A stretch of DNA of 38,807 nucleotides from Candidatus Omnitrophota bacterium (GCA_016206875.1 JACQQR010000267.1:1-38807), one strand, 5' to 3'; counted from the stretch's first letter, positions 25,457 to 32,488 are shown. The notes: generated by a model from the letters alone, not told the origin. Numbers and translations: made by a program.

Positions 25457-26267
25457 GCTGAAAGATGTTGTGAGTGTTTTTTTATCCAAATCCGGTCCGA
25501 CTGAAACCAAAACGGATTCCCGCACTCAAGCGCTTCAAATGGAAACACAGATTCTGTCTTTTTGTTCGCCTTTTCACGAGGAAATAACTTTTGCATGCAA
25601 TGCATTATTCCCCGCCTCCCAGGCAGTTGCAAAAAAAATGCCGGAGCGCTACTTCATTACAGAAACGCTGAATCCCTCCGCCTTCCGGTTCTTGAATCGC
25701 TTGTATCCATCTCTGGCTCACGAAAAGCCCAAAAATGAGATGGCCCCCGGATATTTTTGGATTCAGCAGCCGGCCTCGTTTTTATTTGAAGAATCAAAAA
25801 ATATTTCCGGCGCTCCTATCCAAGGAACCCGTCCCGTACTCATTTGTTTGGATTTTGTGCAAGGCAACCGGATTGGATTTGAACCCTTCATTAAGGTGCT
25901 CGATCAACTGGTGTTGGTTCTGTCTCCTTCTATCGAAGATTTGGTGAATGCGTACAAGGTCATTAAGACTTGTTATTATTTGAACCGGCAAATCGATATT
26001 TTCATGATTTTCAACGCGTCTATGACTCCCCATCAAGTGGAGGTTTTATTCACTCGATTTTCACAAATTGTGGGGGAGTTTCTGGTGCTGTCCATCCGCT
26101 GTTTAGGGGCGGCGAAATTGGATTTGAAGCCGGAAACATTCGACCGCTCGGTTTTTTCCCAGATGAATTTTGATCCCCTATTTTCCGGAAATAGTTTAAA
26201 ACAAAAGCAAAAAGGTTATTCATTGGAAAGAATAAAATTTCTTCAAAAAATTAAGGAAATCATTTAG
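25428..26267 (+). CDS. MinD/FlhG-like protein without a P-loop
   Basis: The 279-residue protein is of unrecognised family. Residues about 140-245 follow the pattern of the C-terminal half of MinD/FlhG ATPases: a hydrophobic strand (PVLICLDF), LDQLVLVLSPSIEDLVNAYKVIK (compare the TPEPTSITDAYALIK segment of FlhG), an IFMIFNASM strand matching the vvN motif, a VEVLFTRFSQIVGEFL helix and a CLGAAKLD end. The N-terminal half has no GKGG(T/V)GKT-type P-loop and no Walker B acidic residue, so it probably cannot bind ATP. It overlaps the ParA-CBM48 gene by 29 nt, with AAAGAG 7 nt before ATG 25428, so the two should be made in coupled amounts and may form a hetero-complex. Confidence 0.75.
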   Translation: MNEAQKIKHELKDVVSVFLSKSGPTETKTDSRTQALQMETQILSFCSPFHEEITFACNALFPASQAVAKKMPERYFITETLNPSAFRFLNRLYPSLAHEKPKNEMAPGYFWIQQPASFLFEESKNISGAPIQGTRPVLICLDFVQGNRIGFEPFIKVLDQLVLVLSPSIEDLVNAYKVIKTCYYLNRQIDIFMIFNASMTPHQVEVLFTRFSQIVGEFLVLSIRCLGAAKLDLKPETFDRSVFSQMNFDPLFSGNSLKQKQKGYSLERIKFLQKIKEII

Positions 26268-26269
26268 GC

Positions 26270-26878
26270 ATGAATATTCAAGTGATTCAGCCCGGCCGGC
26301 TGGAAATAAAAGAGATGGCCTCTTTATCGGAGGCGTTGGTTAAAAAATTATATCCGGAATTTCAACCCATTCGTTTGCCGGGCTGGTTAGCGTCCAAAAC
26401 GGAAGAGGGGATATGGATTTACGAATGTTCACAGAAAATACTGATTGTTTTTTTCTGGCGGGAGGCCCCTGAGCTTTTAGAAAATCTAACCCGTCTTACG
26501 AAAATACAATCATCCTGGTCTAATTTTGTATCCGGTTTTGACGCTCAAAATCACATTGCCACAGCCATTTTTGCCAAAGAAATTCCTTCTTCGATTTTAA
26601 AATTATTTTCACAGGATTCTTCCGTTCGGCTGTTTGAATTAACACTTCAAGATGAAGAGCAAACTTTATTTGTCAAAGAGAAAACGGAGAATCATTCATC
26701 CCCGGAGAAGAAAAAAATAAAATCCGAAATCGCCCCGCCTAAAAGCGCCGGACCGGAAGGCGCTGTGAGGCAAGAAGCCGCTTTCTCCTCCTTTTTTTAC
26801 AAAATGGGAAAGCTCTCCGAAGAAGAATTAACCCGGTTTGTTGAGTTGGAAGCCGATTTAGCGCAAACACAATTTTGA
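26270..26878 (+). CDS. hypothetical protein of the ParA-CBM48 operon
   Basis: I do not recognise this 202-residue protein. It has no signal peptide and no clear transmembrane helix. Residues 1-130 look like a mixed alpha/beta domain with regular strands (IWIYECSQKILIVFFW, IATAIFAKEIP, VRLFELTL). Residues about 135-170 are a charged, proline-containing linker, and the end (FFYKMGKLSEEELTRFVELEADL) is an amphipathic helix that could be a docking peptide. The gene starts 2 nt after the preceding stop and is the last before a terminator, so it most likely works with the two ATPase-like proteins. Confidence 0.8.
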   Translation: MNIQVIQPGRLEIKEMASLSEALVKKLYPEFQPIRLPGWLASKTEEGIWIYECSQKILIVFFWREAPELLENLTRLTKIQSSWSNFVSGFDAQNHIATAIFAKEIPSSILKLFSQDSSVRLFELTLQDEEQTLFVKEKTENHSSPEKKKIKSEIAPPKSAGPEGAVRQEAAFSSFFYKMGKLSEEELTRFVELEADLAQTQF

Positions 26879-26880
26879 CA

Positions 26881-26914
26881 AACAGGGCGAGATTCAGTTT
26901 ACTTGCCCTGTTTT
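26881..26914 (+). terminator. intrinsic terminator of the signalling/ParA operon
   Basis: AACAGGGC (26881-26888) pairs with GCCCTGTT (26905-26912), and the right arm runs into TTTTCT. It starts 2 nt after the stop of the last operon gene and closes the six-gene unit. Confidence 0.7.
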
Positions 26915-26925
26915 CTCATTATAAT
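26898..26925 (+). promoter_or_regulatory. putative promoter of the zinc-ribbon protein gene
   Basis: TTTACT (26898-26903), a 16-nt spacer and a perfect TATAAT (26920-26925), 58 nt before the ATG at 26984. The -35 matches only 4 of 6 consensus bases and overlaps the terminator loop. Confidence 0.5.
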
Positions 26926-26983
26926 GAACGCCTTTATTGCCTGAAGGTTCCGCGCCGGCGGCGTTTCTCTAAAGAGGTTATGA

Positions 26984-27700
26984 ATGCCTACATTTAAGCA
27001 AGACTTAGAAGTGTTAAAGAAGGTGCAAGTATTGGACAAAGAAGTGTACGATTTAGGCGTTCTTCTCTCGCAGTTGCCCGAGCGCCTTGCCGTTTTGGAC
27101 CGTGATCTGGAAGAGAAAAAAGCCCGCTACTTGCAAGTGGAAGAAGAAATCAAACAGCTGCATCTCGCCGTAAAAGAAAAAGAATTGGACCTCGGCAAGA
27201 AAGACAGTGAAATTAAAAAATTAGACGGCCATTTATCCCAAGTAAAGACCAATAAAGAATACTCGGCCATCCTCCAGGAAATTGCCAATATCAAAGCCGA
27301 TAAGGGAATTTTTGAAGAAAAGATTCTTACGGATTGGGACCGCGCGGATCGGTTACATGCCCAGCGCGAAGAAGAGAAGAAAAAAATCGACGCGGAACAG
27401 AGCAAAACGGATCAATTAAAAGCGGCGATTCAATCAGAAGCTAAACAGGCAGAAGAAAAAATTAAACAATTAAAATCAGAGCGCAAACAAGTATTAGAGC
27501 CCGTGAGCAAAGAAATGAAAGAGCTGTACGAAAAAATTCTCGCCAAACGCGAAGGAATCGCCCTGGCAAAAATAGACGGTGAAAATTGCGGTGGGTGCCA
27601 GTTTCTTCTTCGTCCTCAAATCATCAGCGAAGCACAGCTTGAAGAGAATGTCACGCTCTGCGAGCGTTGTACTCGCATTCTCTACGTCGAACCCAAGTAA
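26984..27700 (+). CDS. C4-type zinc ribbon / coiled-coil protein (CdsZ, DUF164 family)
   Basis: The 238-residue protein is almost entirely coiled coil from about residue 30 to 185, with the family landmark VKTNKEYSAILQEI near 90. It ends in a zinc ribbon with two CxxC pairs (CGGCQ and CERC, about 203-230). The family includes H. pylori HP0958 and chlamydial CdsZ, which act as chaperones or RNA-binding factors in flagellar and type III secretion systems, but it also occurs in bacteria with neither, and its role here is unknown. AAAGAGG is 6 nt before the ATG. Confidence 0.88.
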   Translation: MPTFKQDLEVLKKVQVLDKEVYDLGVLLSQLPERLAVLDRDLEEKKARYLQVEEEIKQLHLAVKEKELDLGKKDSEIKKLDGHLSQVKTNKEYSAILQEIANIKADKGIFEEKILTDWDRADRLHAQREEEKKKIDAEQSKTDQLKAAIQSEAKQAEEKIKQLKSERKQVLEPVSKEMKELYEKILAKREGIALAKIDGENCGGCQFLLRPQIISEAQLEENVTLCERCTRILYVEPK

Positions 27701-27826
27701 TTCCCTCAACGTTACGTTATTTTAGCCTGCCTTCAATGGGTTAGCCGGCGGACTCATTGTGCCATATTGTCATGTCCTCCTTGCTTTCTGTCCCTGATTC
27801 CATTTAATCCCATATTAAAAATATTA

Positions 27827-27855
27827 TTGACACACTTTCTACTTAGACATACACT
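27827..27855 (+). promoter_or_regulatory. promoter of the mraZ/dcw cluster
   Basis: TTGACA (27827-27832), 17-nt spacer, TACACT (27850-27855). Transcription would start near 27862, just before the MraZ operator repeats. The 199-nt gap 27701-27899 otherwise shows no gene. Confidence 0.8.
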
Positions 27856-27869
27856 GTGCCCGTCATAAA

Positions 27870-27903
27870 GTGGTGAAAAGTGGTGGAAAGTGGTGAACAG
27901 TGT
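27870..27903 (+). promoter_or_regulatory. MraZ operator: 10-bp-spaced GTGGTG boxes merging with the start codon
   Basis: GTGGTGAAAA, GTGGTGGAAA and GTGGTGAACA (27870-27899) are followed in exact 10-bp register by GTGTTC at 27900, whose GTG is the mraZ start codon. MraZ is known to bind tandem GTGG-type repeats spaced by about one helical turn and to repress its own promoter. The boxes are also the only Shine-Dalgarno-like sequence before the start. Confidence 0.85.
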
Positions 27904-28346
27904 TCTACGGTGAATACGCACATAATATCGATAAGAAAGGCCGCTTAATTGTGCCGGCGCGCTTTCGAGAAATTTTTAAAGAGCGCTATGCGGAAAAGTG
28001 TTACGTCACGCGCGGCTTGGACAAGTGCTTATTTTTATTCACCGAAGAAGATTGGAAACAGCAGGAAAAAAAATTTAAAGAACTTTCGTTTACCCGGGAA
28101 GAGGCAAGAAAGTTTAACCGATTATATTTTTCCGGAGCCGCGGAAGTCATTTGCGACGCGCAAGGCCGGATATTAATTCCTCAATATCTGTTGGATTATG
28201 CGCTGATCAAAGAAGATGTAATGATTGTGGGTGTTTCGGACCGCGTGGAAATTTGGTCAAAAGACAAGTGGGGTGAATTTTTTAATTCATCCATTGATAG
28301 TTTCGAATCCCTGGCAGAAAAGCTGATTGAAGATAAAAAGGATTGA
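27900..28346 (+). CDS. mraZ: transcriptional regulator MraZ
   Basis: DNA-binding repressor at the head of the division and cell-wall cluster. The 148-residue protein has two SpoVT-AbrB-like halves: DKKGRLIVPARFRE near 12-25 and DAQGRILIPQYL near 85-96. Length and order match the family. The GTG at 27900 gives the conserved MFYGEYAHNIDKKGR N-terminus; no ATG option fits. The preceding box array implies autoregulation. The next gene, a STAS protein, is followed by rsmH. Confidence 0.95.
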   Translation: MFYGEYAHNIDKKGRLIVPARFREIFKERYAEKCYVTRGLDKCLFLFTEEDWKQQEKKFKELSFTREEARKFNRLYFSGAAEVICDAQGRILIPQYLLDYALIKEDVMIVGVSDRVEIWSKDKWGEFFNSSIDSFESLAEKLIEDKKD

Positions 28347-28380
28347 AATCCATAAAACCTATAGCGAAAGGAAGGTGAAC

Positions 28381-28725
28381 ATGGAGTTCGCACGCAGAAC
28401 CGGAAGAGGCACGGGAGTGAATGTCATTCGTTGCAACAATTTAAGGGCTTCTTATGTTGTGGATCTCAGAAACAAAATGAATCGTCTCATGAACCGTAAA
28501 AATTTCCGGTTGGTTGTGGATTTGGGCTCAGCCCGGAAAATGGATGCGGCCGGACTCGGCATTCTCGTTGAGCGGTTGATGAGAAATCGCCAGCAAAAAG
28601 GCAATGTCAAATTGTGCAGCGTGCGTCCAGAAATTTCACGGATGATGATGCGTGTTGGAGTCAATCGTGTATTCGAAGTGTTTAATACCAGGGAAGAAGC
28701 GTTAAATAGCTTCCGGGAAATGTAG
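28381..28725 (+). CDS. STAS-domain protein lacking the phosphorylatable serine
   Basis: The 114-residue protein resembles anti-sigma-factor antagonists (SpoIIAA/RsbV). The core motif reads DLGSARKMDAAGLGILVE (48-65): the usual Asp-Ser-Ser-Gly becomes D55-A56-A57-G58, so the serine phosphorylated by SpoIIAB/RsbW-type kinases is absent. It may be a constitutively active antagonist or a scaffold. An Arg-rich N-terminus precedes the domain. The frame is open from 28327, but ATG 28381 has AAAGGAAGGTG directly upstream. No anti-sigma kinase or sigma gene is nearby. Its position between mraZ and rsmH suggests coupling to division or envelope control (inference). Confidence 0.85.
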   Translation: MEFARRTGRGTGVNVIRCNNLRASYVVDLRNKMNRLMNRKNFRLVVDLGSARKMDAAGLGILVERLMRNRQQKGNVKLCSVRPEISRMMMRVGVNRVFEVFNTREEALNSFREM

Positions 28726-28726
28726 T

Positions 28727-29617
28727 TTGCATGAGTCGGTTTTAAAACAGGAAGTGCTTGCCTATTTAAACCCAAAGCCGGGTTCCGTGGTGCTGGATGC
28801 CACAGTGGGAAGTGGCGGGCACACTGAAGCCTTGGCCGAGAAAGCTCTACTCAGCCGAAACGCACAGGATGGATTGATTCTGGGTTTAGATCAGGACCCT
28901 GAAGCGATTCGCACGAGTCGCTTGCGGCTCGCTCGCTTCGGCGCTCGCGTTGTGCTTGTTGAATCCAATTTTCGTAATCTAGATCAAGTGCTCAGTCAAT
29001 ATCCCCAATTACAATTTGACGCCATTCTGTTTGACTTGGGATATTCGCTTGACCAAGTGCGTGCGGCTGGGCGGGGTTTCAGTTTTATGTCGGATGCGCC
29101 TCTGGATATGCGCATGAGCCTTAAGTCCCCGCTTCTTGCAGCCGATTTTATCAATGATACGTCAGAGCAAGAATTAGCCAGGATTTTTTGGGAATTCGCA
29201 GAGGTGCACAACAGCCGGCGGGTGGCCCGAATCCTTGTAGAGGAGCGCAAGAAGAAGCGCATTCAAACGACATTGGAACTGGTGCATCTCCTGGAAAAAG
29301 CGGGTGTTCGCCGCCGCGGGAAAATTCATCCTGCAACACAAATTTTCCAGGCATTACGGATGGCCGTAAATGACGAATTAGGCGCCTGTCAGGAAGGCAT
29401 TCATAAAGCCCTGGATGTTTTAAAACCGTTCGGCCGGCTCGCCGTGATTACATTTCATTCCGTAGAAGACCGGCTCGTGAAATATTTATTCCGGGAAGAA
29501 GAAAAAAAAGGCCGGATTCGATTGGTGAATAAAAAAGTTATCGTGCCCTCAAGGCAGGAAGTGCTCAGAAATCCACGGTCGAGAAGCGCAAAATTGAGAG
29601 TGGTTGAAAAACTTTAG
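28727..29617 (+). CDS. rsmH: 16S rRNA (cytosine1402-N4)-methyltransferase
   Basis: SAM-dependent methyltransferase (MraW) acting on C1402 in the decoding centre. At 296 residues it begins with HESVLKQEVLAYLNPKPG and has the SAM loop DATVGSGGHTEAL, DLGYSLDQV, RGFSFMSDAPLDMRM, FQALRMAVNDEL and the C-terminal ITFHSVEDRLVK. The start is the TTG at 28727, one base after the STAS stop, which restores the conserved N-terminal HxSVL; the nearby ATG (28731) is out of frame. Classic mraZ-rsmH-ftsL-ftsI order with STAS inserted. Confidence 0.95.
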   Translation: MHESVLKQEVLAYLNPKPGSVVLDATVGSGGHTEALAEKALLSRNAQDGLILGLDQDPEAIRTSRLRLARFGARVVLVESNFRNLDQVLSQYPQLQFDAILFDLGYSLDQVRAAGRGFSFMSDAPLDMRMSLKSPLLAADFINDTSEQELARIFWEFAEVHNSRRVARILVEERKKKRIQTTLELVHLLEKAGVRRRGKIHPATQIFQALRMAVNDELGACQEGIHKALDVLKPFGRLAVITFHSVEDRLVKYLFREEEKKGRIRLVNKKVIVPSRQEVLRNPRSRSAKLRVVEKL

Positions 29618-29660
29618 GTCCTGCCGCCGCCGCTGTGGGGAAAATATCGGCGGAACCTAA
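29614..29660. repeat. inverted repeat overlapping the rsmH stop
   Basis: TTAGGT (29614-29619) pairs with ACCTAA (29655-29660), and inside it a GC-rich CCGCCG pairs with CGGCGG (29648-29653). The rsmH stop TAG (29615-29617) is inside the outer arm. No T-run follows, so it is probably not an intrinsic terminator. Confidence 0.5.
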
Positions 29661-29685
29661 TGCAGCATACTGATCGAAGGCCGCC

Positions 29686-30048
29686 ATGATTCGAAAATTT
29701 TTGATATCTCTTTCCGTGATTGCCGTGCTTCTGGGTTATGTGGCCCAGGAAGTGAATCTGATTCGTCTTTCCTATGAAATTGATCGCAAAGAAAAAATAT
29801 TTCAGGAAATTCTGGAAGAAGAGAAGCAGTTAAAATTTAAAGTGGCTTATTTAAAATCTCCCGGCCGGCTGGACGCCATGATGGAAGCCGCCAAAATCAA
29901 CTTTCACCTGCCGCGTGAAATTCGAATTGTGAAATTAAGTCTCCAAGAGGGTATGCCGGCGCAAAATACGCCGGCGGGTTCGGAGGGGCGCTTTGGAAAC
30001 TGGCTTAATTGGATTCAAGAAGCCCAGGCAAAAACAACTCGCGGTTGA
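29686..30048 (+). CDS. ftsL: FtsL-like cell division protein
   Basis: The 120-residue bitopic protein has a short cytoplasmic N-terminus, one transmembrane helix (about 4-24, FLISLSVIAVLLGYVAQEV) and a periplasmic coiled coil (about 30-75, YEIDRKEKIFQEILEEEKQLKF), ending with the LKSPGRLDAMMEAA segment seen in FtsL and FtsB-type proteins. Sequence conservation is low in this family; the call relies on topology and on its place between rsmH and ftsI. It overlaps ftsI by 56 nt if the upstream ftsI start is used. Confidence 0.82.
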   Translation: MIRKFLISLSVIAVLLGYVAQEVNLIRLSYEIDRKEKIFQEILEEEKQLKFKVAYLKSPGRLDAMMEAAKINFHLPREIRIVKLSLQEGMPAQNTPAGSEGRFGNWLNWIQEAQAKTTRG

Positions 30049-31834
30049 GAGCCGGATAGGCTCTACTAAGGCGTTCTCCTTTTCAAGGGCGCCCTTGGCT
30101 CTTCGGCGCCCTGCCATTTCTGAACAGAGAGTGCGAGTTCTTTTTCTCATCGTCTCTTTCCTGTTCCTTGTTCTTATGCTGCGACTGACCAGTTTGGCCT
30201 GGTTTCAAAGGGAAAAATTTTCCGAAAGGGCGAAGCGACAGCATAATTTGATTGTAGAAATTCAGCCAAAACGCGGAATTATTTACGATAAAAATCTCAA
30301 GGAGATGGCTACTTCCCTGAGAGTGCCCTCCATTTATGCGGTGCCCCGGTTGATCCTCGAGAAACATAAAAACCAAGTTGCCCGCGAGCTCTCCAAAATA
30401 TTGGGTGTGGAATATCCGCTTCTTCGCGAGCGTCTATCGCGGGATAAATCTTTTGTGTGGATTGCCCGGCGCGTGCCGGAGGAGCGTGCAAATGCCGTTC
30501 GAAATTTAAAAAATCTGAATATAGGCATTGTTCCGGAATACAAACGCTTTTATCCCAATTCTTCTCTGATGTCCAATGTCGTCGGTTTTTGCGGAATCGA
30601 CAACAACGGCCTGGAAGGTTTGGAACTGCATTTCGACTCCTATCTAAAGGGAAAAACGGGATTTCGTTATACCCAGCGGGACGCCATGGGCCGTGAAATC
30701 GTCGCCCGGGAAGAAAAACTGATTCCCGCGGTGAATGGATATCACATGGTGCTTACCATCGACCAGTACATTCAATATCTCACAGAAAAGGAGCTGGCGG
30801 CGGCTTGCACGCAGTGGAATGCCAAAGGGGGAGTGGCGATGGTGATGAATCCCAATGATGGGGCTATTATTGCCATGGCTTCCTGGCCTTCGTATGATCC
30901 CAATCATATTCAAGATTCGCCTGCCGCAAACCGGCGGAACCGTACGGTCACGGATATTTTTGAGCCGGGTTCTGTGTTTAAAATCGTAACGATGTCGGCG
31001 GCGTTGAATGAAGGCGTAAGTTCCATTCATGATAAATATTTTTGCGAGAACGGGGCCTGGACGGTTGGGCGGCGGGTGTTGCATGATGTGCATCCTTACG
31101 GCACACTCAGTCTCGAAGAGGTTCTGATCAAATCCAGCAATATCGGAACGGTGAAAGTGGCTTCCCGTTTAGGACCCGAGAAGCTCTATTCTTATATCAG
31201 ACAGTTTGGGTTTGGCGAACTGACCGGGGTAGAGGTGCGGGGGGAAGTGCCCGGAATCCTCCGTCCGCCAGGCCGGTGGTCGGGCACTTCCATGTCTGCT
31301 ATTCCTATCGGCCAGGAAGTGGCCTCTACGGCGATTCAATGCTTATCCGCTTTGAATGTGATTGCCAACGGAGGAACACTGTATAAACCCCATCTTTTGA
31401 ACAAAATTATTGATGACAAAGGCATTGAAATAGCGACGAAGAAAATAGAGTCAAGAAGAAATGTTCTCAAACCCGAAACTGCGAGAACCATGAAGAAAAT
31501 TCTTCAAAAAGTTATTGAAGAAGGGACGGGTAAAAACGCCATCATTGAAGGGATCCCTGTTGCGGGAAAAACCGGAACGGCTCAGAAAATTCTATCCACG
31601 GGAGGATATTCCCACAGCAATTTCTTTGCTTCTTTTATCGGCTTTGCGCCGGTGGAAAATCCTTTGTTGAGCATGATTGTAGTTTTGGATGACCCGCATC
31701 CCAGTTATTATGGAGGCACAGTGGCTGCGCCTATATTTAAAAAAGTGATGGAACAATCTCTTTTATATATGGGATATAGGCCTTCGAAGAAGGATTCAAC
31801 TGGATCCTGGGAACAGGGGAAAAAAGCTGCGTAA
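29993..31834 (+). CDS. ftsI: septal peptidoglycan transpeptidase FtsI (PBP3-type)
   Basis: Class B penicillin-binding protein crosslinking septal peptidoglycan. The 613 residues run: cytoplasmic N-terminus, one transmembrane helix (about 48-68), dimerisation domain (RGIIYDKNLKEMATSL), then the transpeptidase with S327-V-F-K330 (EPGSVFK), S381-S-N383 and K526-T-G. No PASTA domains follow. The start is uncertain: TTG 29993 has GGAGGGG (29982-29988) close upstream and overlaps ftsL, whereas TTG 30095 follows AAGGG and gives a shorter tail. The rest of the usual dcw set (murE, murF, mraY, murD, ftsW) is not downstream here. Confidence 0.94.
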   Translation: METGLIGFKKPRQKQLAVESRIGSTKAFSFSRAPLALRRPAISEQRVRVLFLIVSFLFLVLMLRLTSLAWFQREKFSERAKRQHNLIVEIQPKRGIIYDKNLKEMATSLRVPSIYAVPRLILEKHKNQVARELSKILGVEYPLLRERLSRDKSFVWIARRVPEERANAVRNLKNLNIGIVPEYKRFYPNSSLMSNVVGFCGIDNNGLEGLELHFDSYLKGKTGFRYTQRDAMGREIVAREEKLIPAVNGYHMVLTIDQYIQYLTEKELAAACTQWNAKGGVAMVMNPNDGAIIAMASWPSYDPNHIQDSPAANRRNRTVTDIFEPGSVFKIVTMSAALNEGVSSIHDKYFCENGAWTVGRRVLHDVHPYGTLSLEEVLIKSSNIGTVKVASRLGPEKLYSYIRQFGFGELTGVEVRGEVPGILRPPGRWSGTSMSAIPIGQEVASTAIQCLSALNVIANGGTLYKPHLLNKIIDDKGIEIATKKIESRRNVLKPETARTMKKILQKVIEEGTGKNAIIEGIPVAGKTGTAQKILSTGGYSHSNFFASFIGFAPVENPLLSMIVVLDDPHPSYYGGTVAAPIFKKVMEQSLLYMGYRPSKKDSTGSWEQGKKAA

Positions 31835-31841
31835 CAATGAA

Positions 31842-32279
31842 ATGTTTAAACATGTTTGCCGATCATTCCTTTTCGCTTGTATCTTGTTACATTTCATACT
31901 CGTTCCTGCCCATGCTCATGAACAAAAATTATATTCAGTGCTCACGGTCAAAGGTCATGCGTTGAACATCGAGTGGGCTTATACCCTAGAGCAAAGAAAA
32001 AAGGGGCTCTCGAAACGGTTTTCTCTGGCAGAAAATGAGGGCATGCTTTTTGATCAGGGCAGGGAGACGGAACTATCCTTTTGGATGAAGGATACGGCTA
32101 TTCCTTTAAGCATTGCGTTTATCGGAGAAGACGGGAGCATCCAGCAAATAGAAGATATGACGCCTTATTCAAACCGGCGTATTCGTTCGAAGAAAAAGGC
32201 CCGTTATGCCTTAGAGGTGAATCGCGGCTGGTTTTCCCGCCGTAACATCCGTCCCGGAGATACTGTGAGCTTGCCGTGA
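31842..32279 (+). CDS. DUF192 secreted protein
   Basis: The 145-residue protein has a signal peptide (hydrophobic FLFACILLHFILVPAHA, likely cleavage after about residue 25) and a DUF192 domain. Landmarks are WAYTLEQRKKGLSKRFSLAENEGMLF, SFWMKDTAIPLSIAFI and ARYALEVNRGWFSRRNIRPGD. Family function is not established; proteins are small, extracytoplasmic and beta-rich. It starts 7 nt after ftsI, so it is probably the last gene of the truncated dcw transcript. Confidence 0.88.
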   Translation: MFKHVCRSFLFACILLHFILVPAHAHEQKLYSVLTVKGHALNIEWAYTLEQRKKGLSKRFSLAENEGMLFDQGRETELSFWMKDTAIPLSIAFIGEDGSIQQIEDMTPYSNRRIRSKKKARYALEVNRGWFSRRNIRPGDTVSLP

Positions 32280-32310
32280 GCTTACCGTAGAAAAAGCTTT
32301 CCGTTTGGCT

Positions 32311-32316
32311 TATAAT
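32311..32316 (+). promoter_or_regulatory. -10 element of the tRNA-Pro gene
   Basis: A perfect TATAAT lies 11 nt before the tRNA 5' end, placing the transcript start within a few bases of it. The hexamer 17 nt upstream (TAGAAA) is a poor -35. Confidence 0.5.
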
Positions 32317-32327
32317 TCGTGGCTCAT

Positions 32328-32405
32328 CGGGATGTGGCTCAGCTTGGCTAGAGCGCTTCGTTCGGGACGAAGAGGTCGGGGGTTCGAATCCCCCCATCCC
32401 GACCA
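32328..32405 (+). tRNA. tRNA-Pro (anticodon CGG)
   Basis: The full cloverleaf is readable: acceptor CGGGATG/CATCCCG, D-arm GCTC/GAGC, anticodon stem CTTCG/CGAAG around the loop TTCGGGA (anticodon CGG), T-arm GGGGG-TTCGAAT-CCCCC, discriminator A and an encoded CCA (32403-32405). It decodes CCG proline codons. It sits between the DUF192 gene and hppA with its own -10. Confidence 0.97.
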
Positions 32406-32408
32406 AAT

Positions 32409-32488
32409 GAGGAACTGTCCCCTCCGCCTTGAAATGGAATGCGGTACTTGGCGGATTCGCCCTTTGGCGGAGGAGGGGACTGTCTCTC
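32409..32488. repeat. imperfect palindrome GGAACTGTCCCCTCCGCC type
   Basis: GAGGAACTGTCCCCTCCGCC (32409-32428) and GGCGGAGGAGGGGACTGTCTC (32466-32486) are imperfect inverted repeats around an inner GGCGG/CCGCC hairpin, and the loop contains TGCGGTACT (32440-32448), a word also found in the two-hairpin repeat. It starts 4 nt after the tRNA CCA. It resembles the other REP-like palindromes in size and ACTGTC core, and may terminate the tRNA transcript, though no long T-run follows. Confidence 0.6.

Noticed and set aside
27870..27909. Short tandem repeat as CRISPR or microsatellite
   Set aside because: Only 10-bp units without spacers, positioned as the known MraZ operator; no cas genes.
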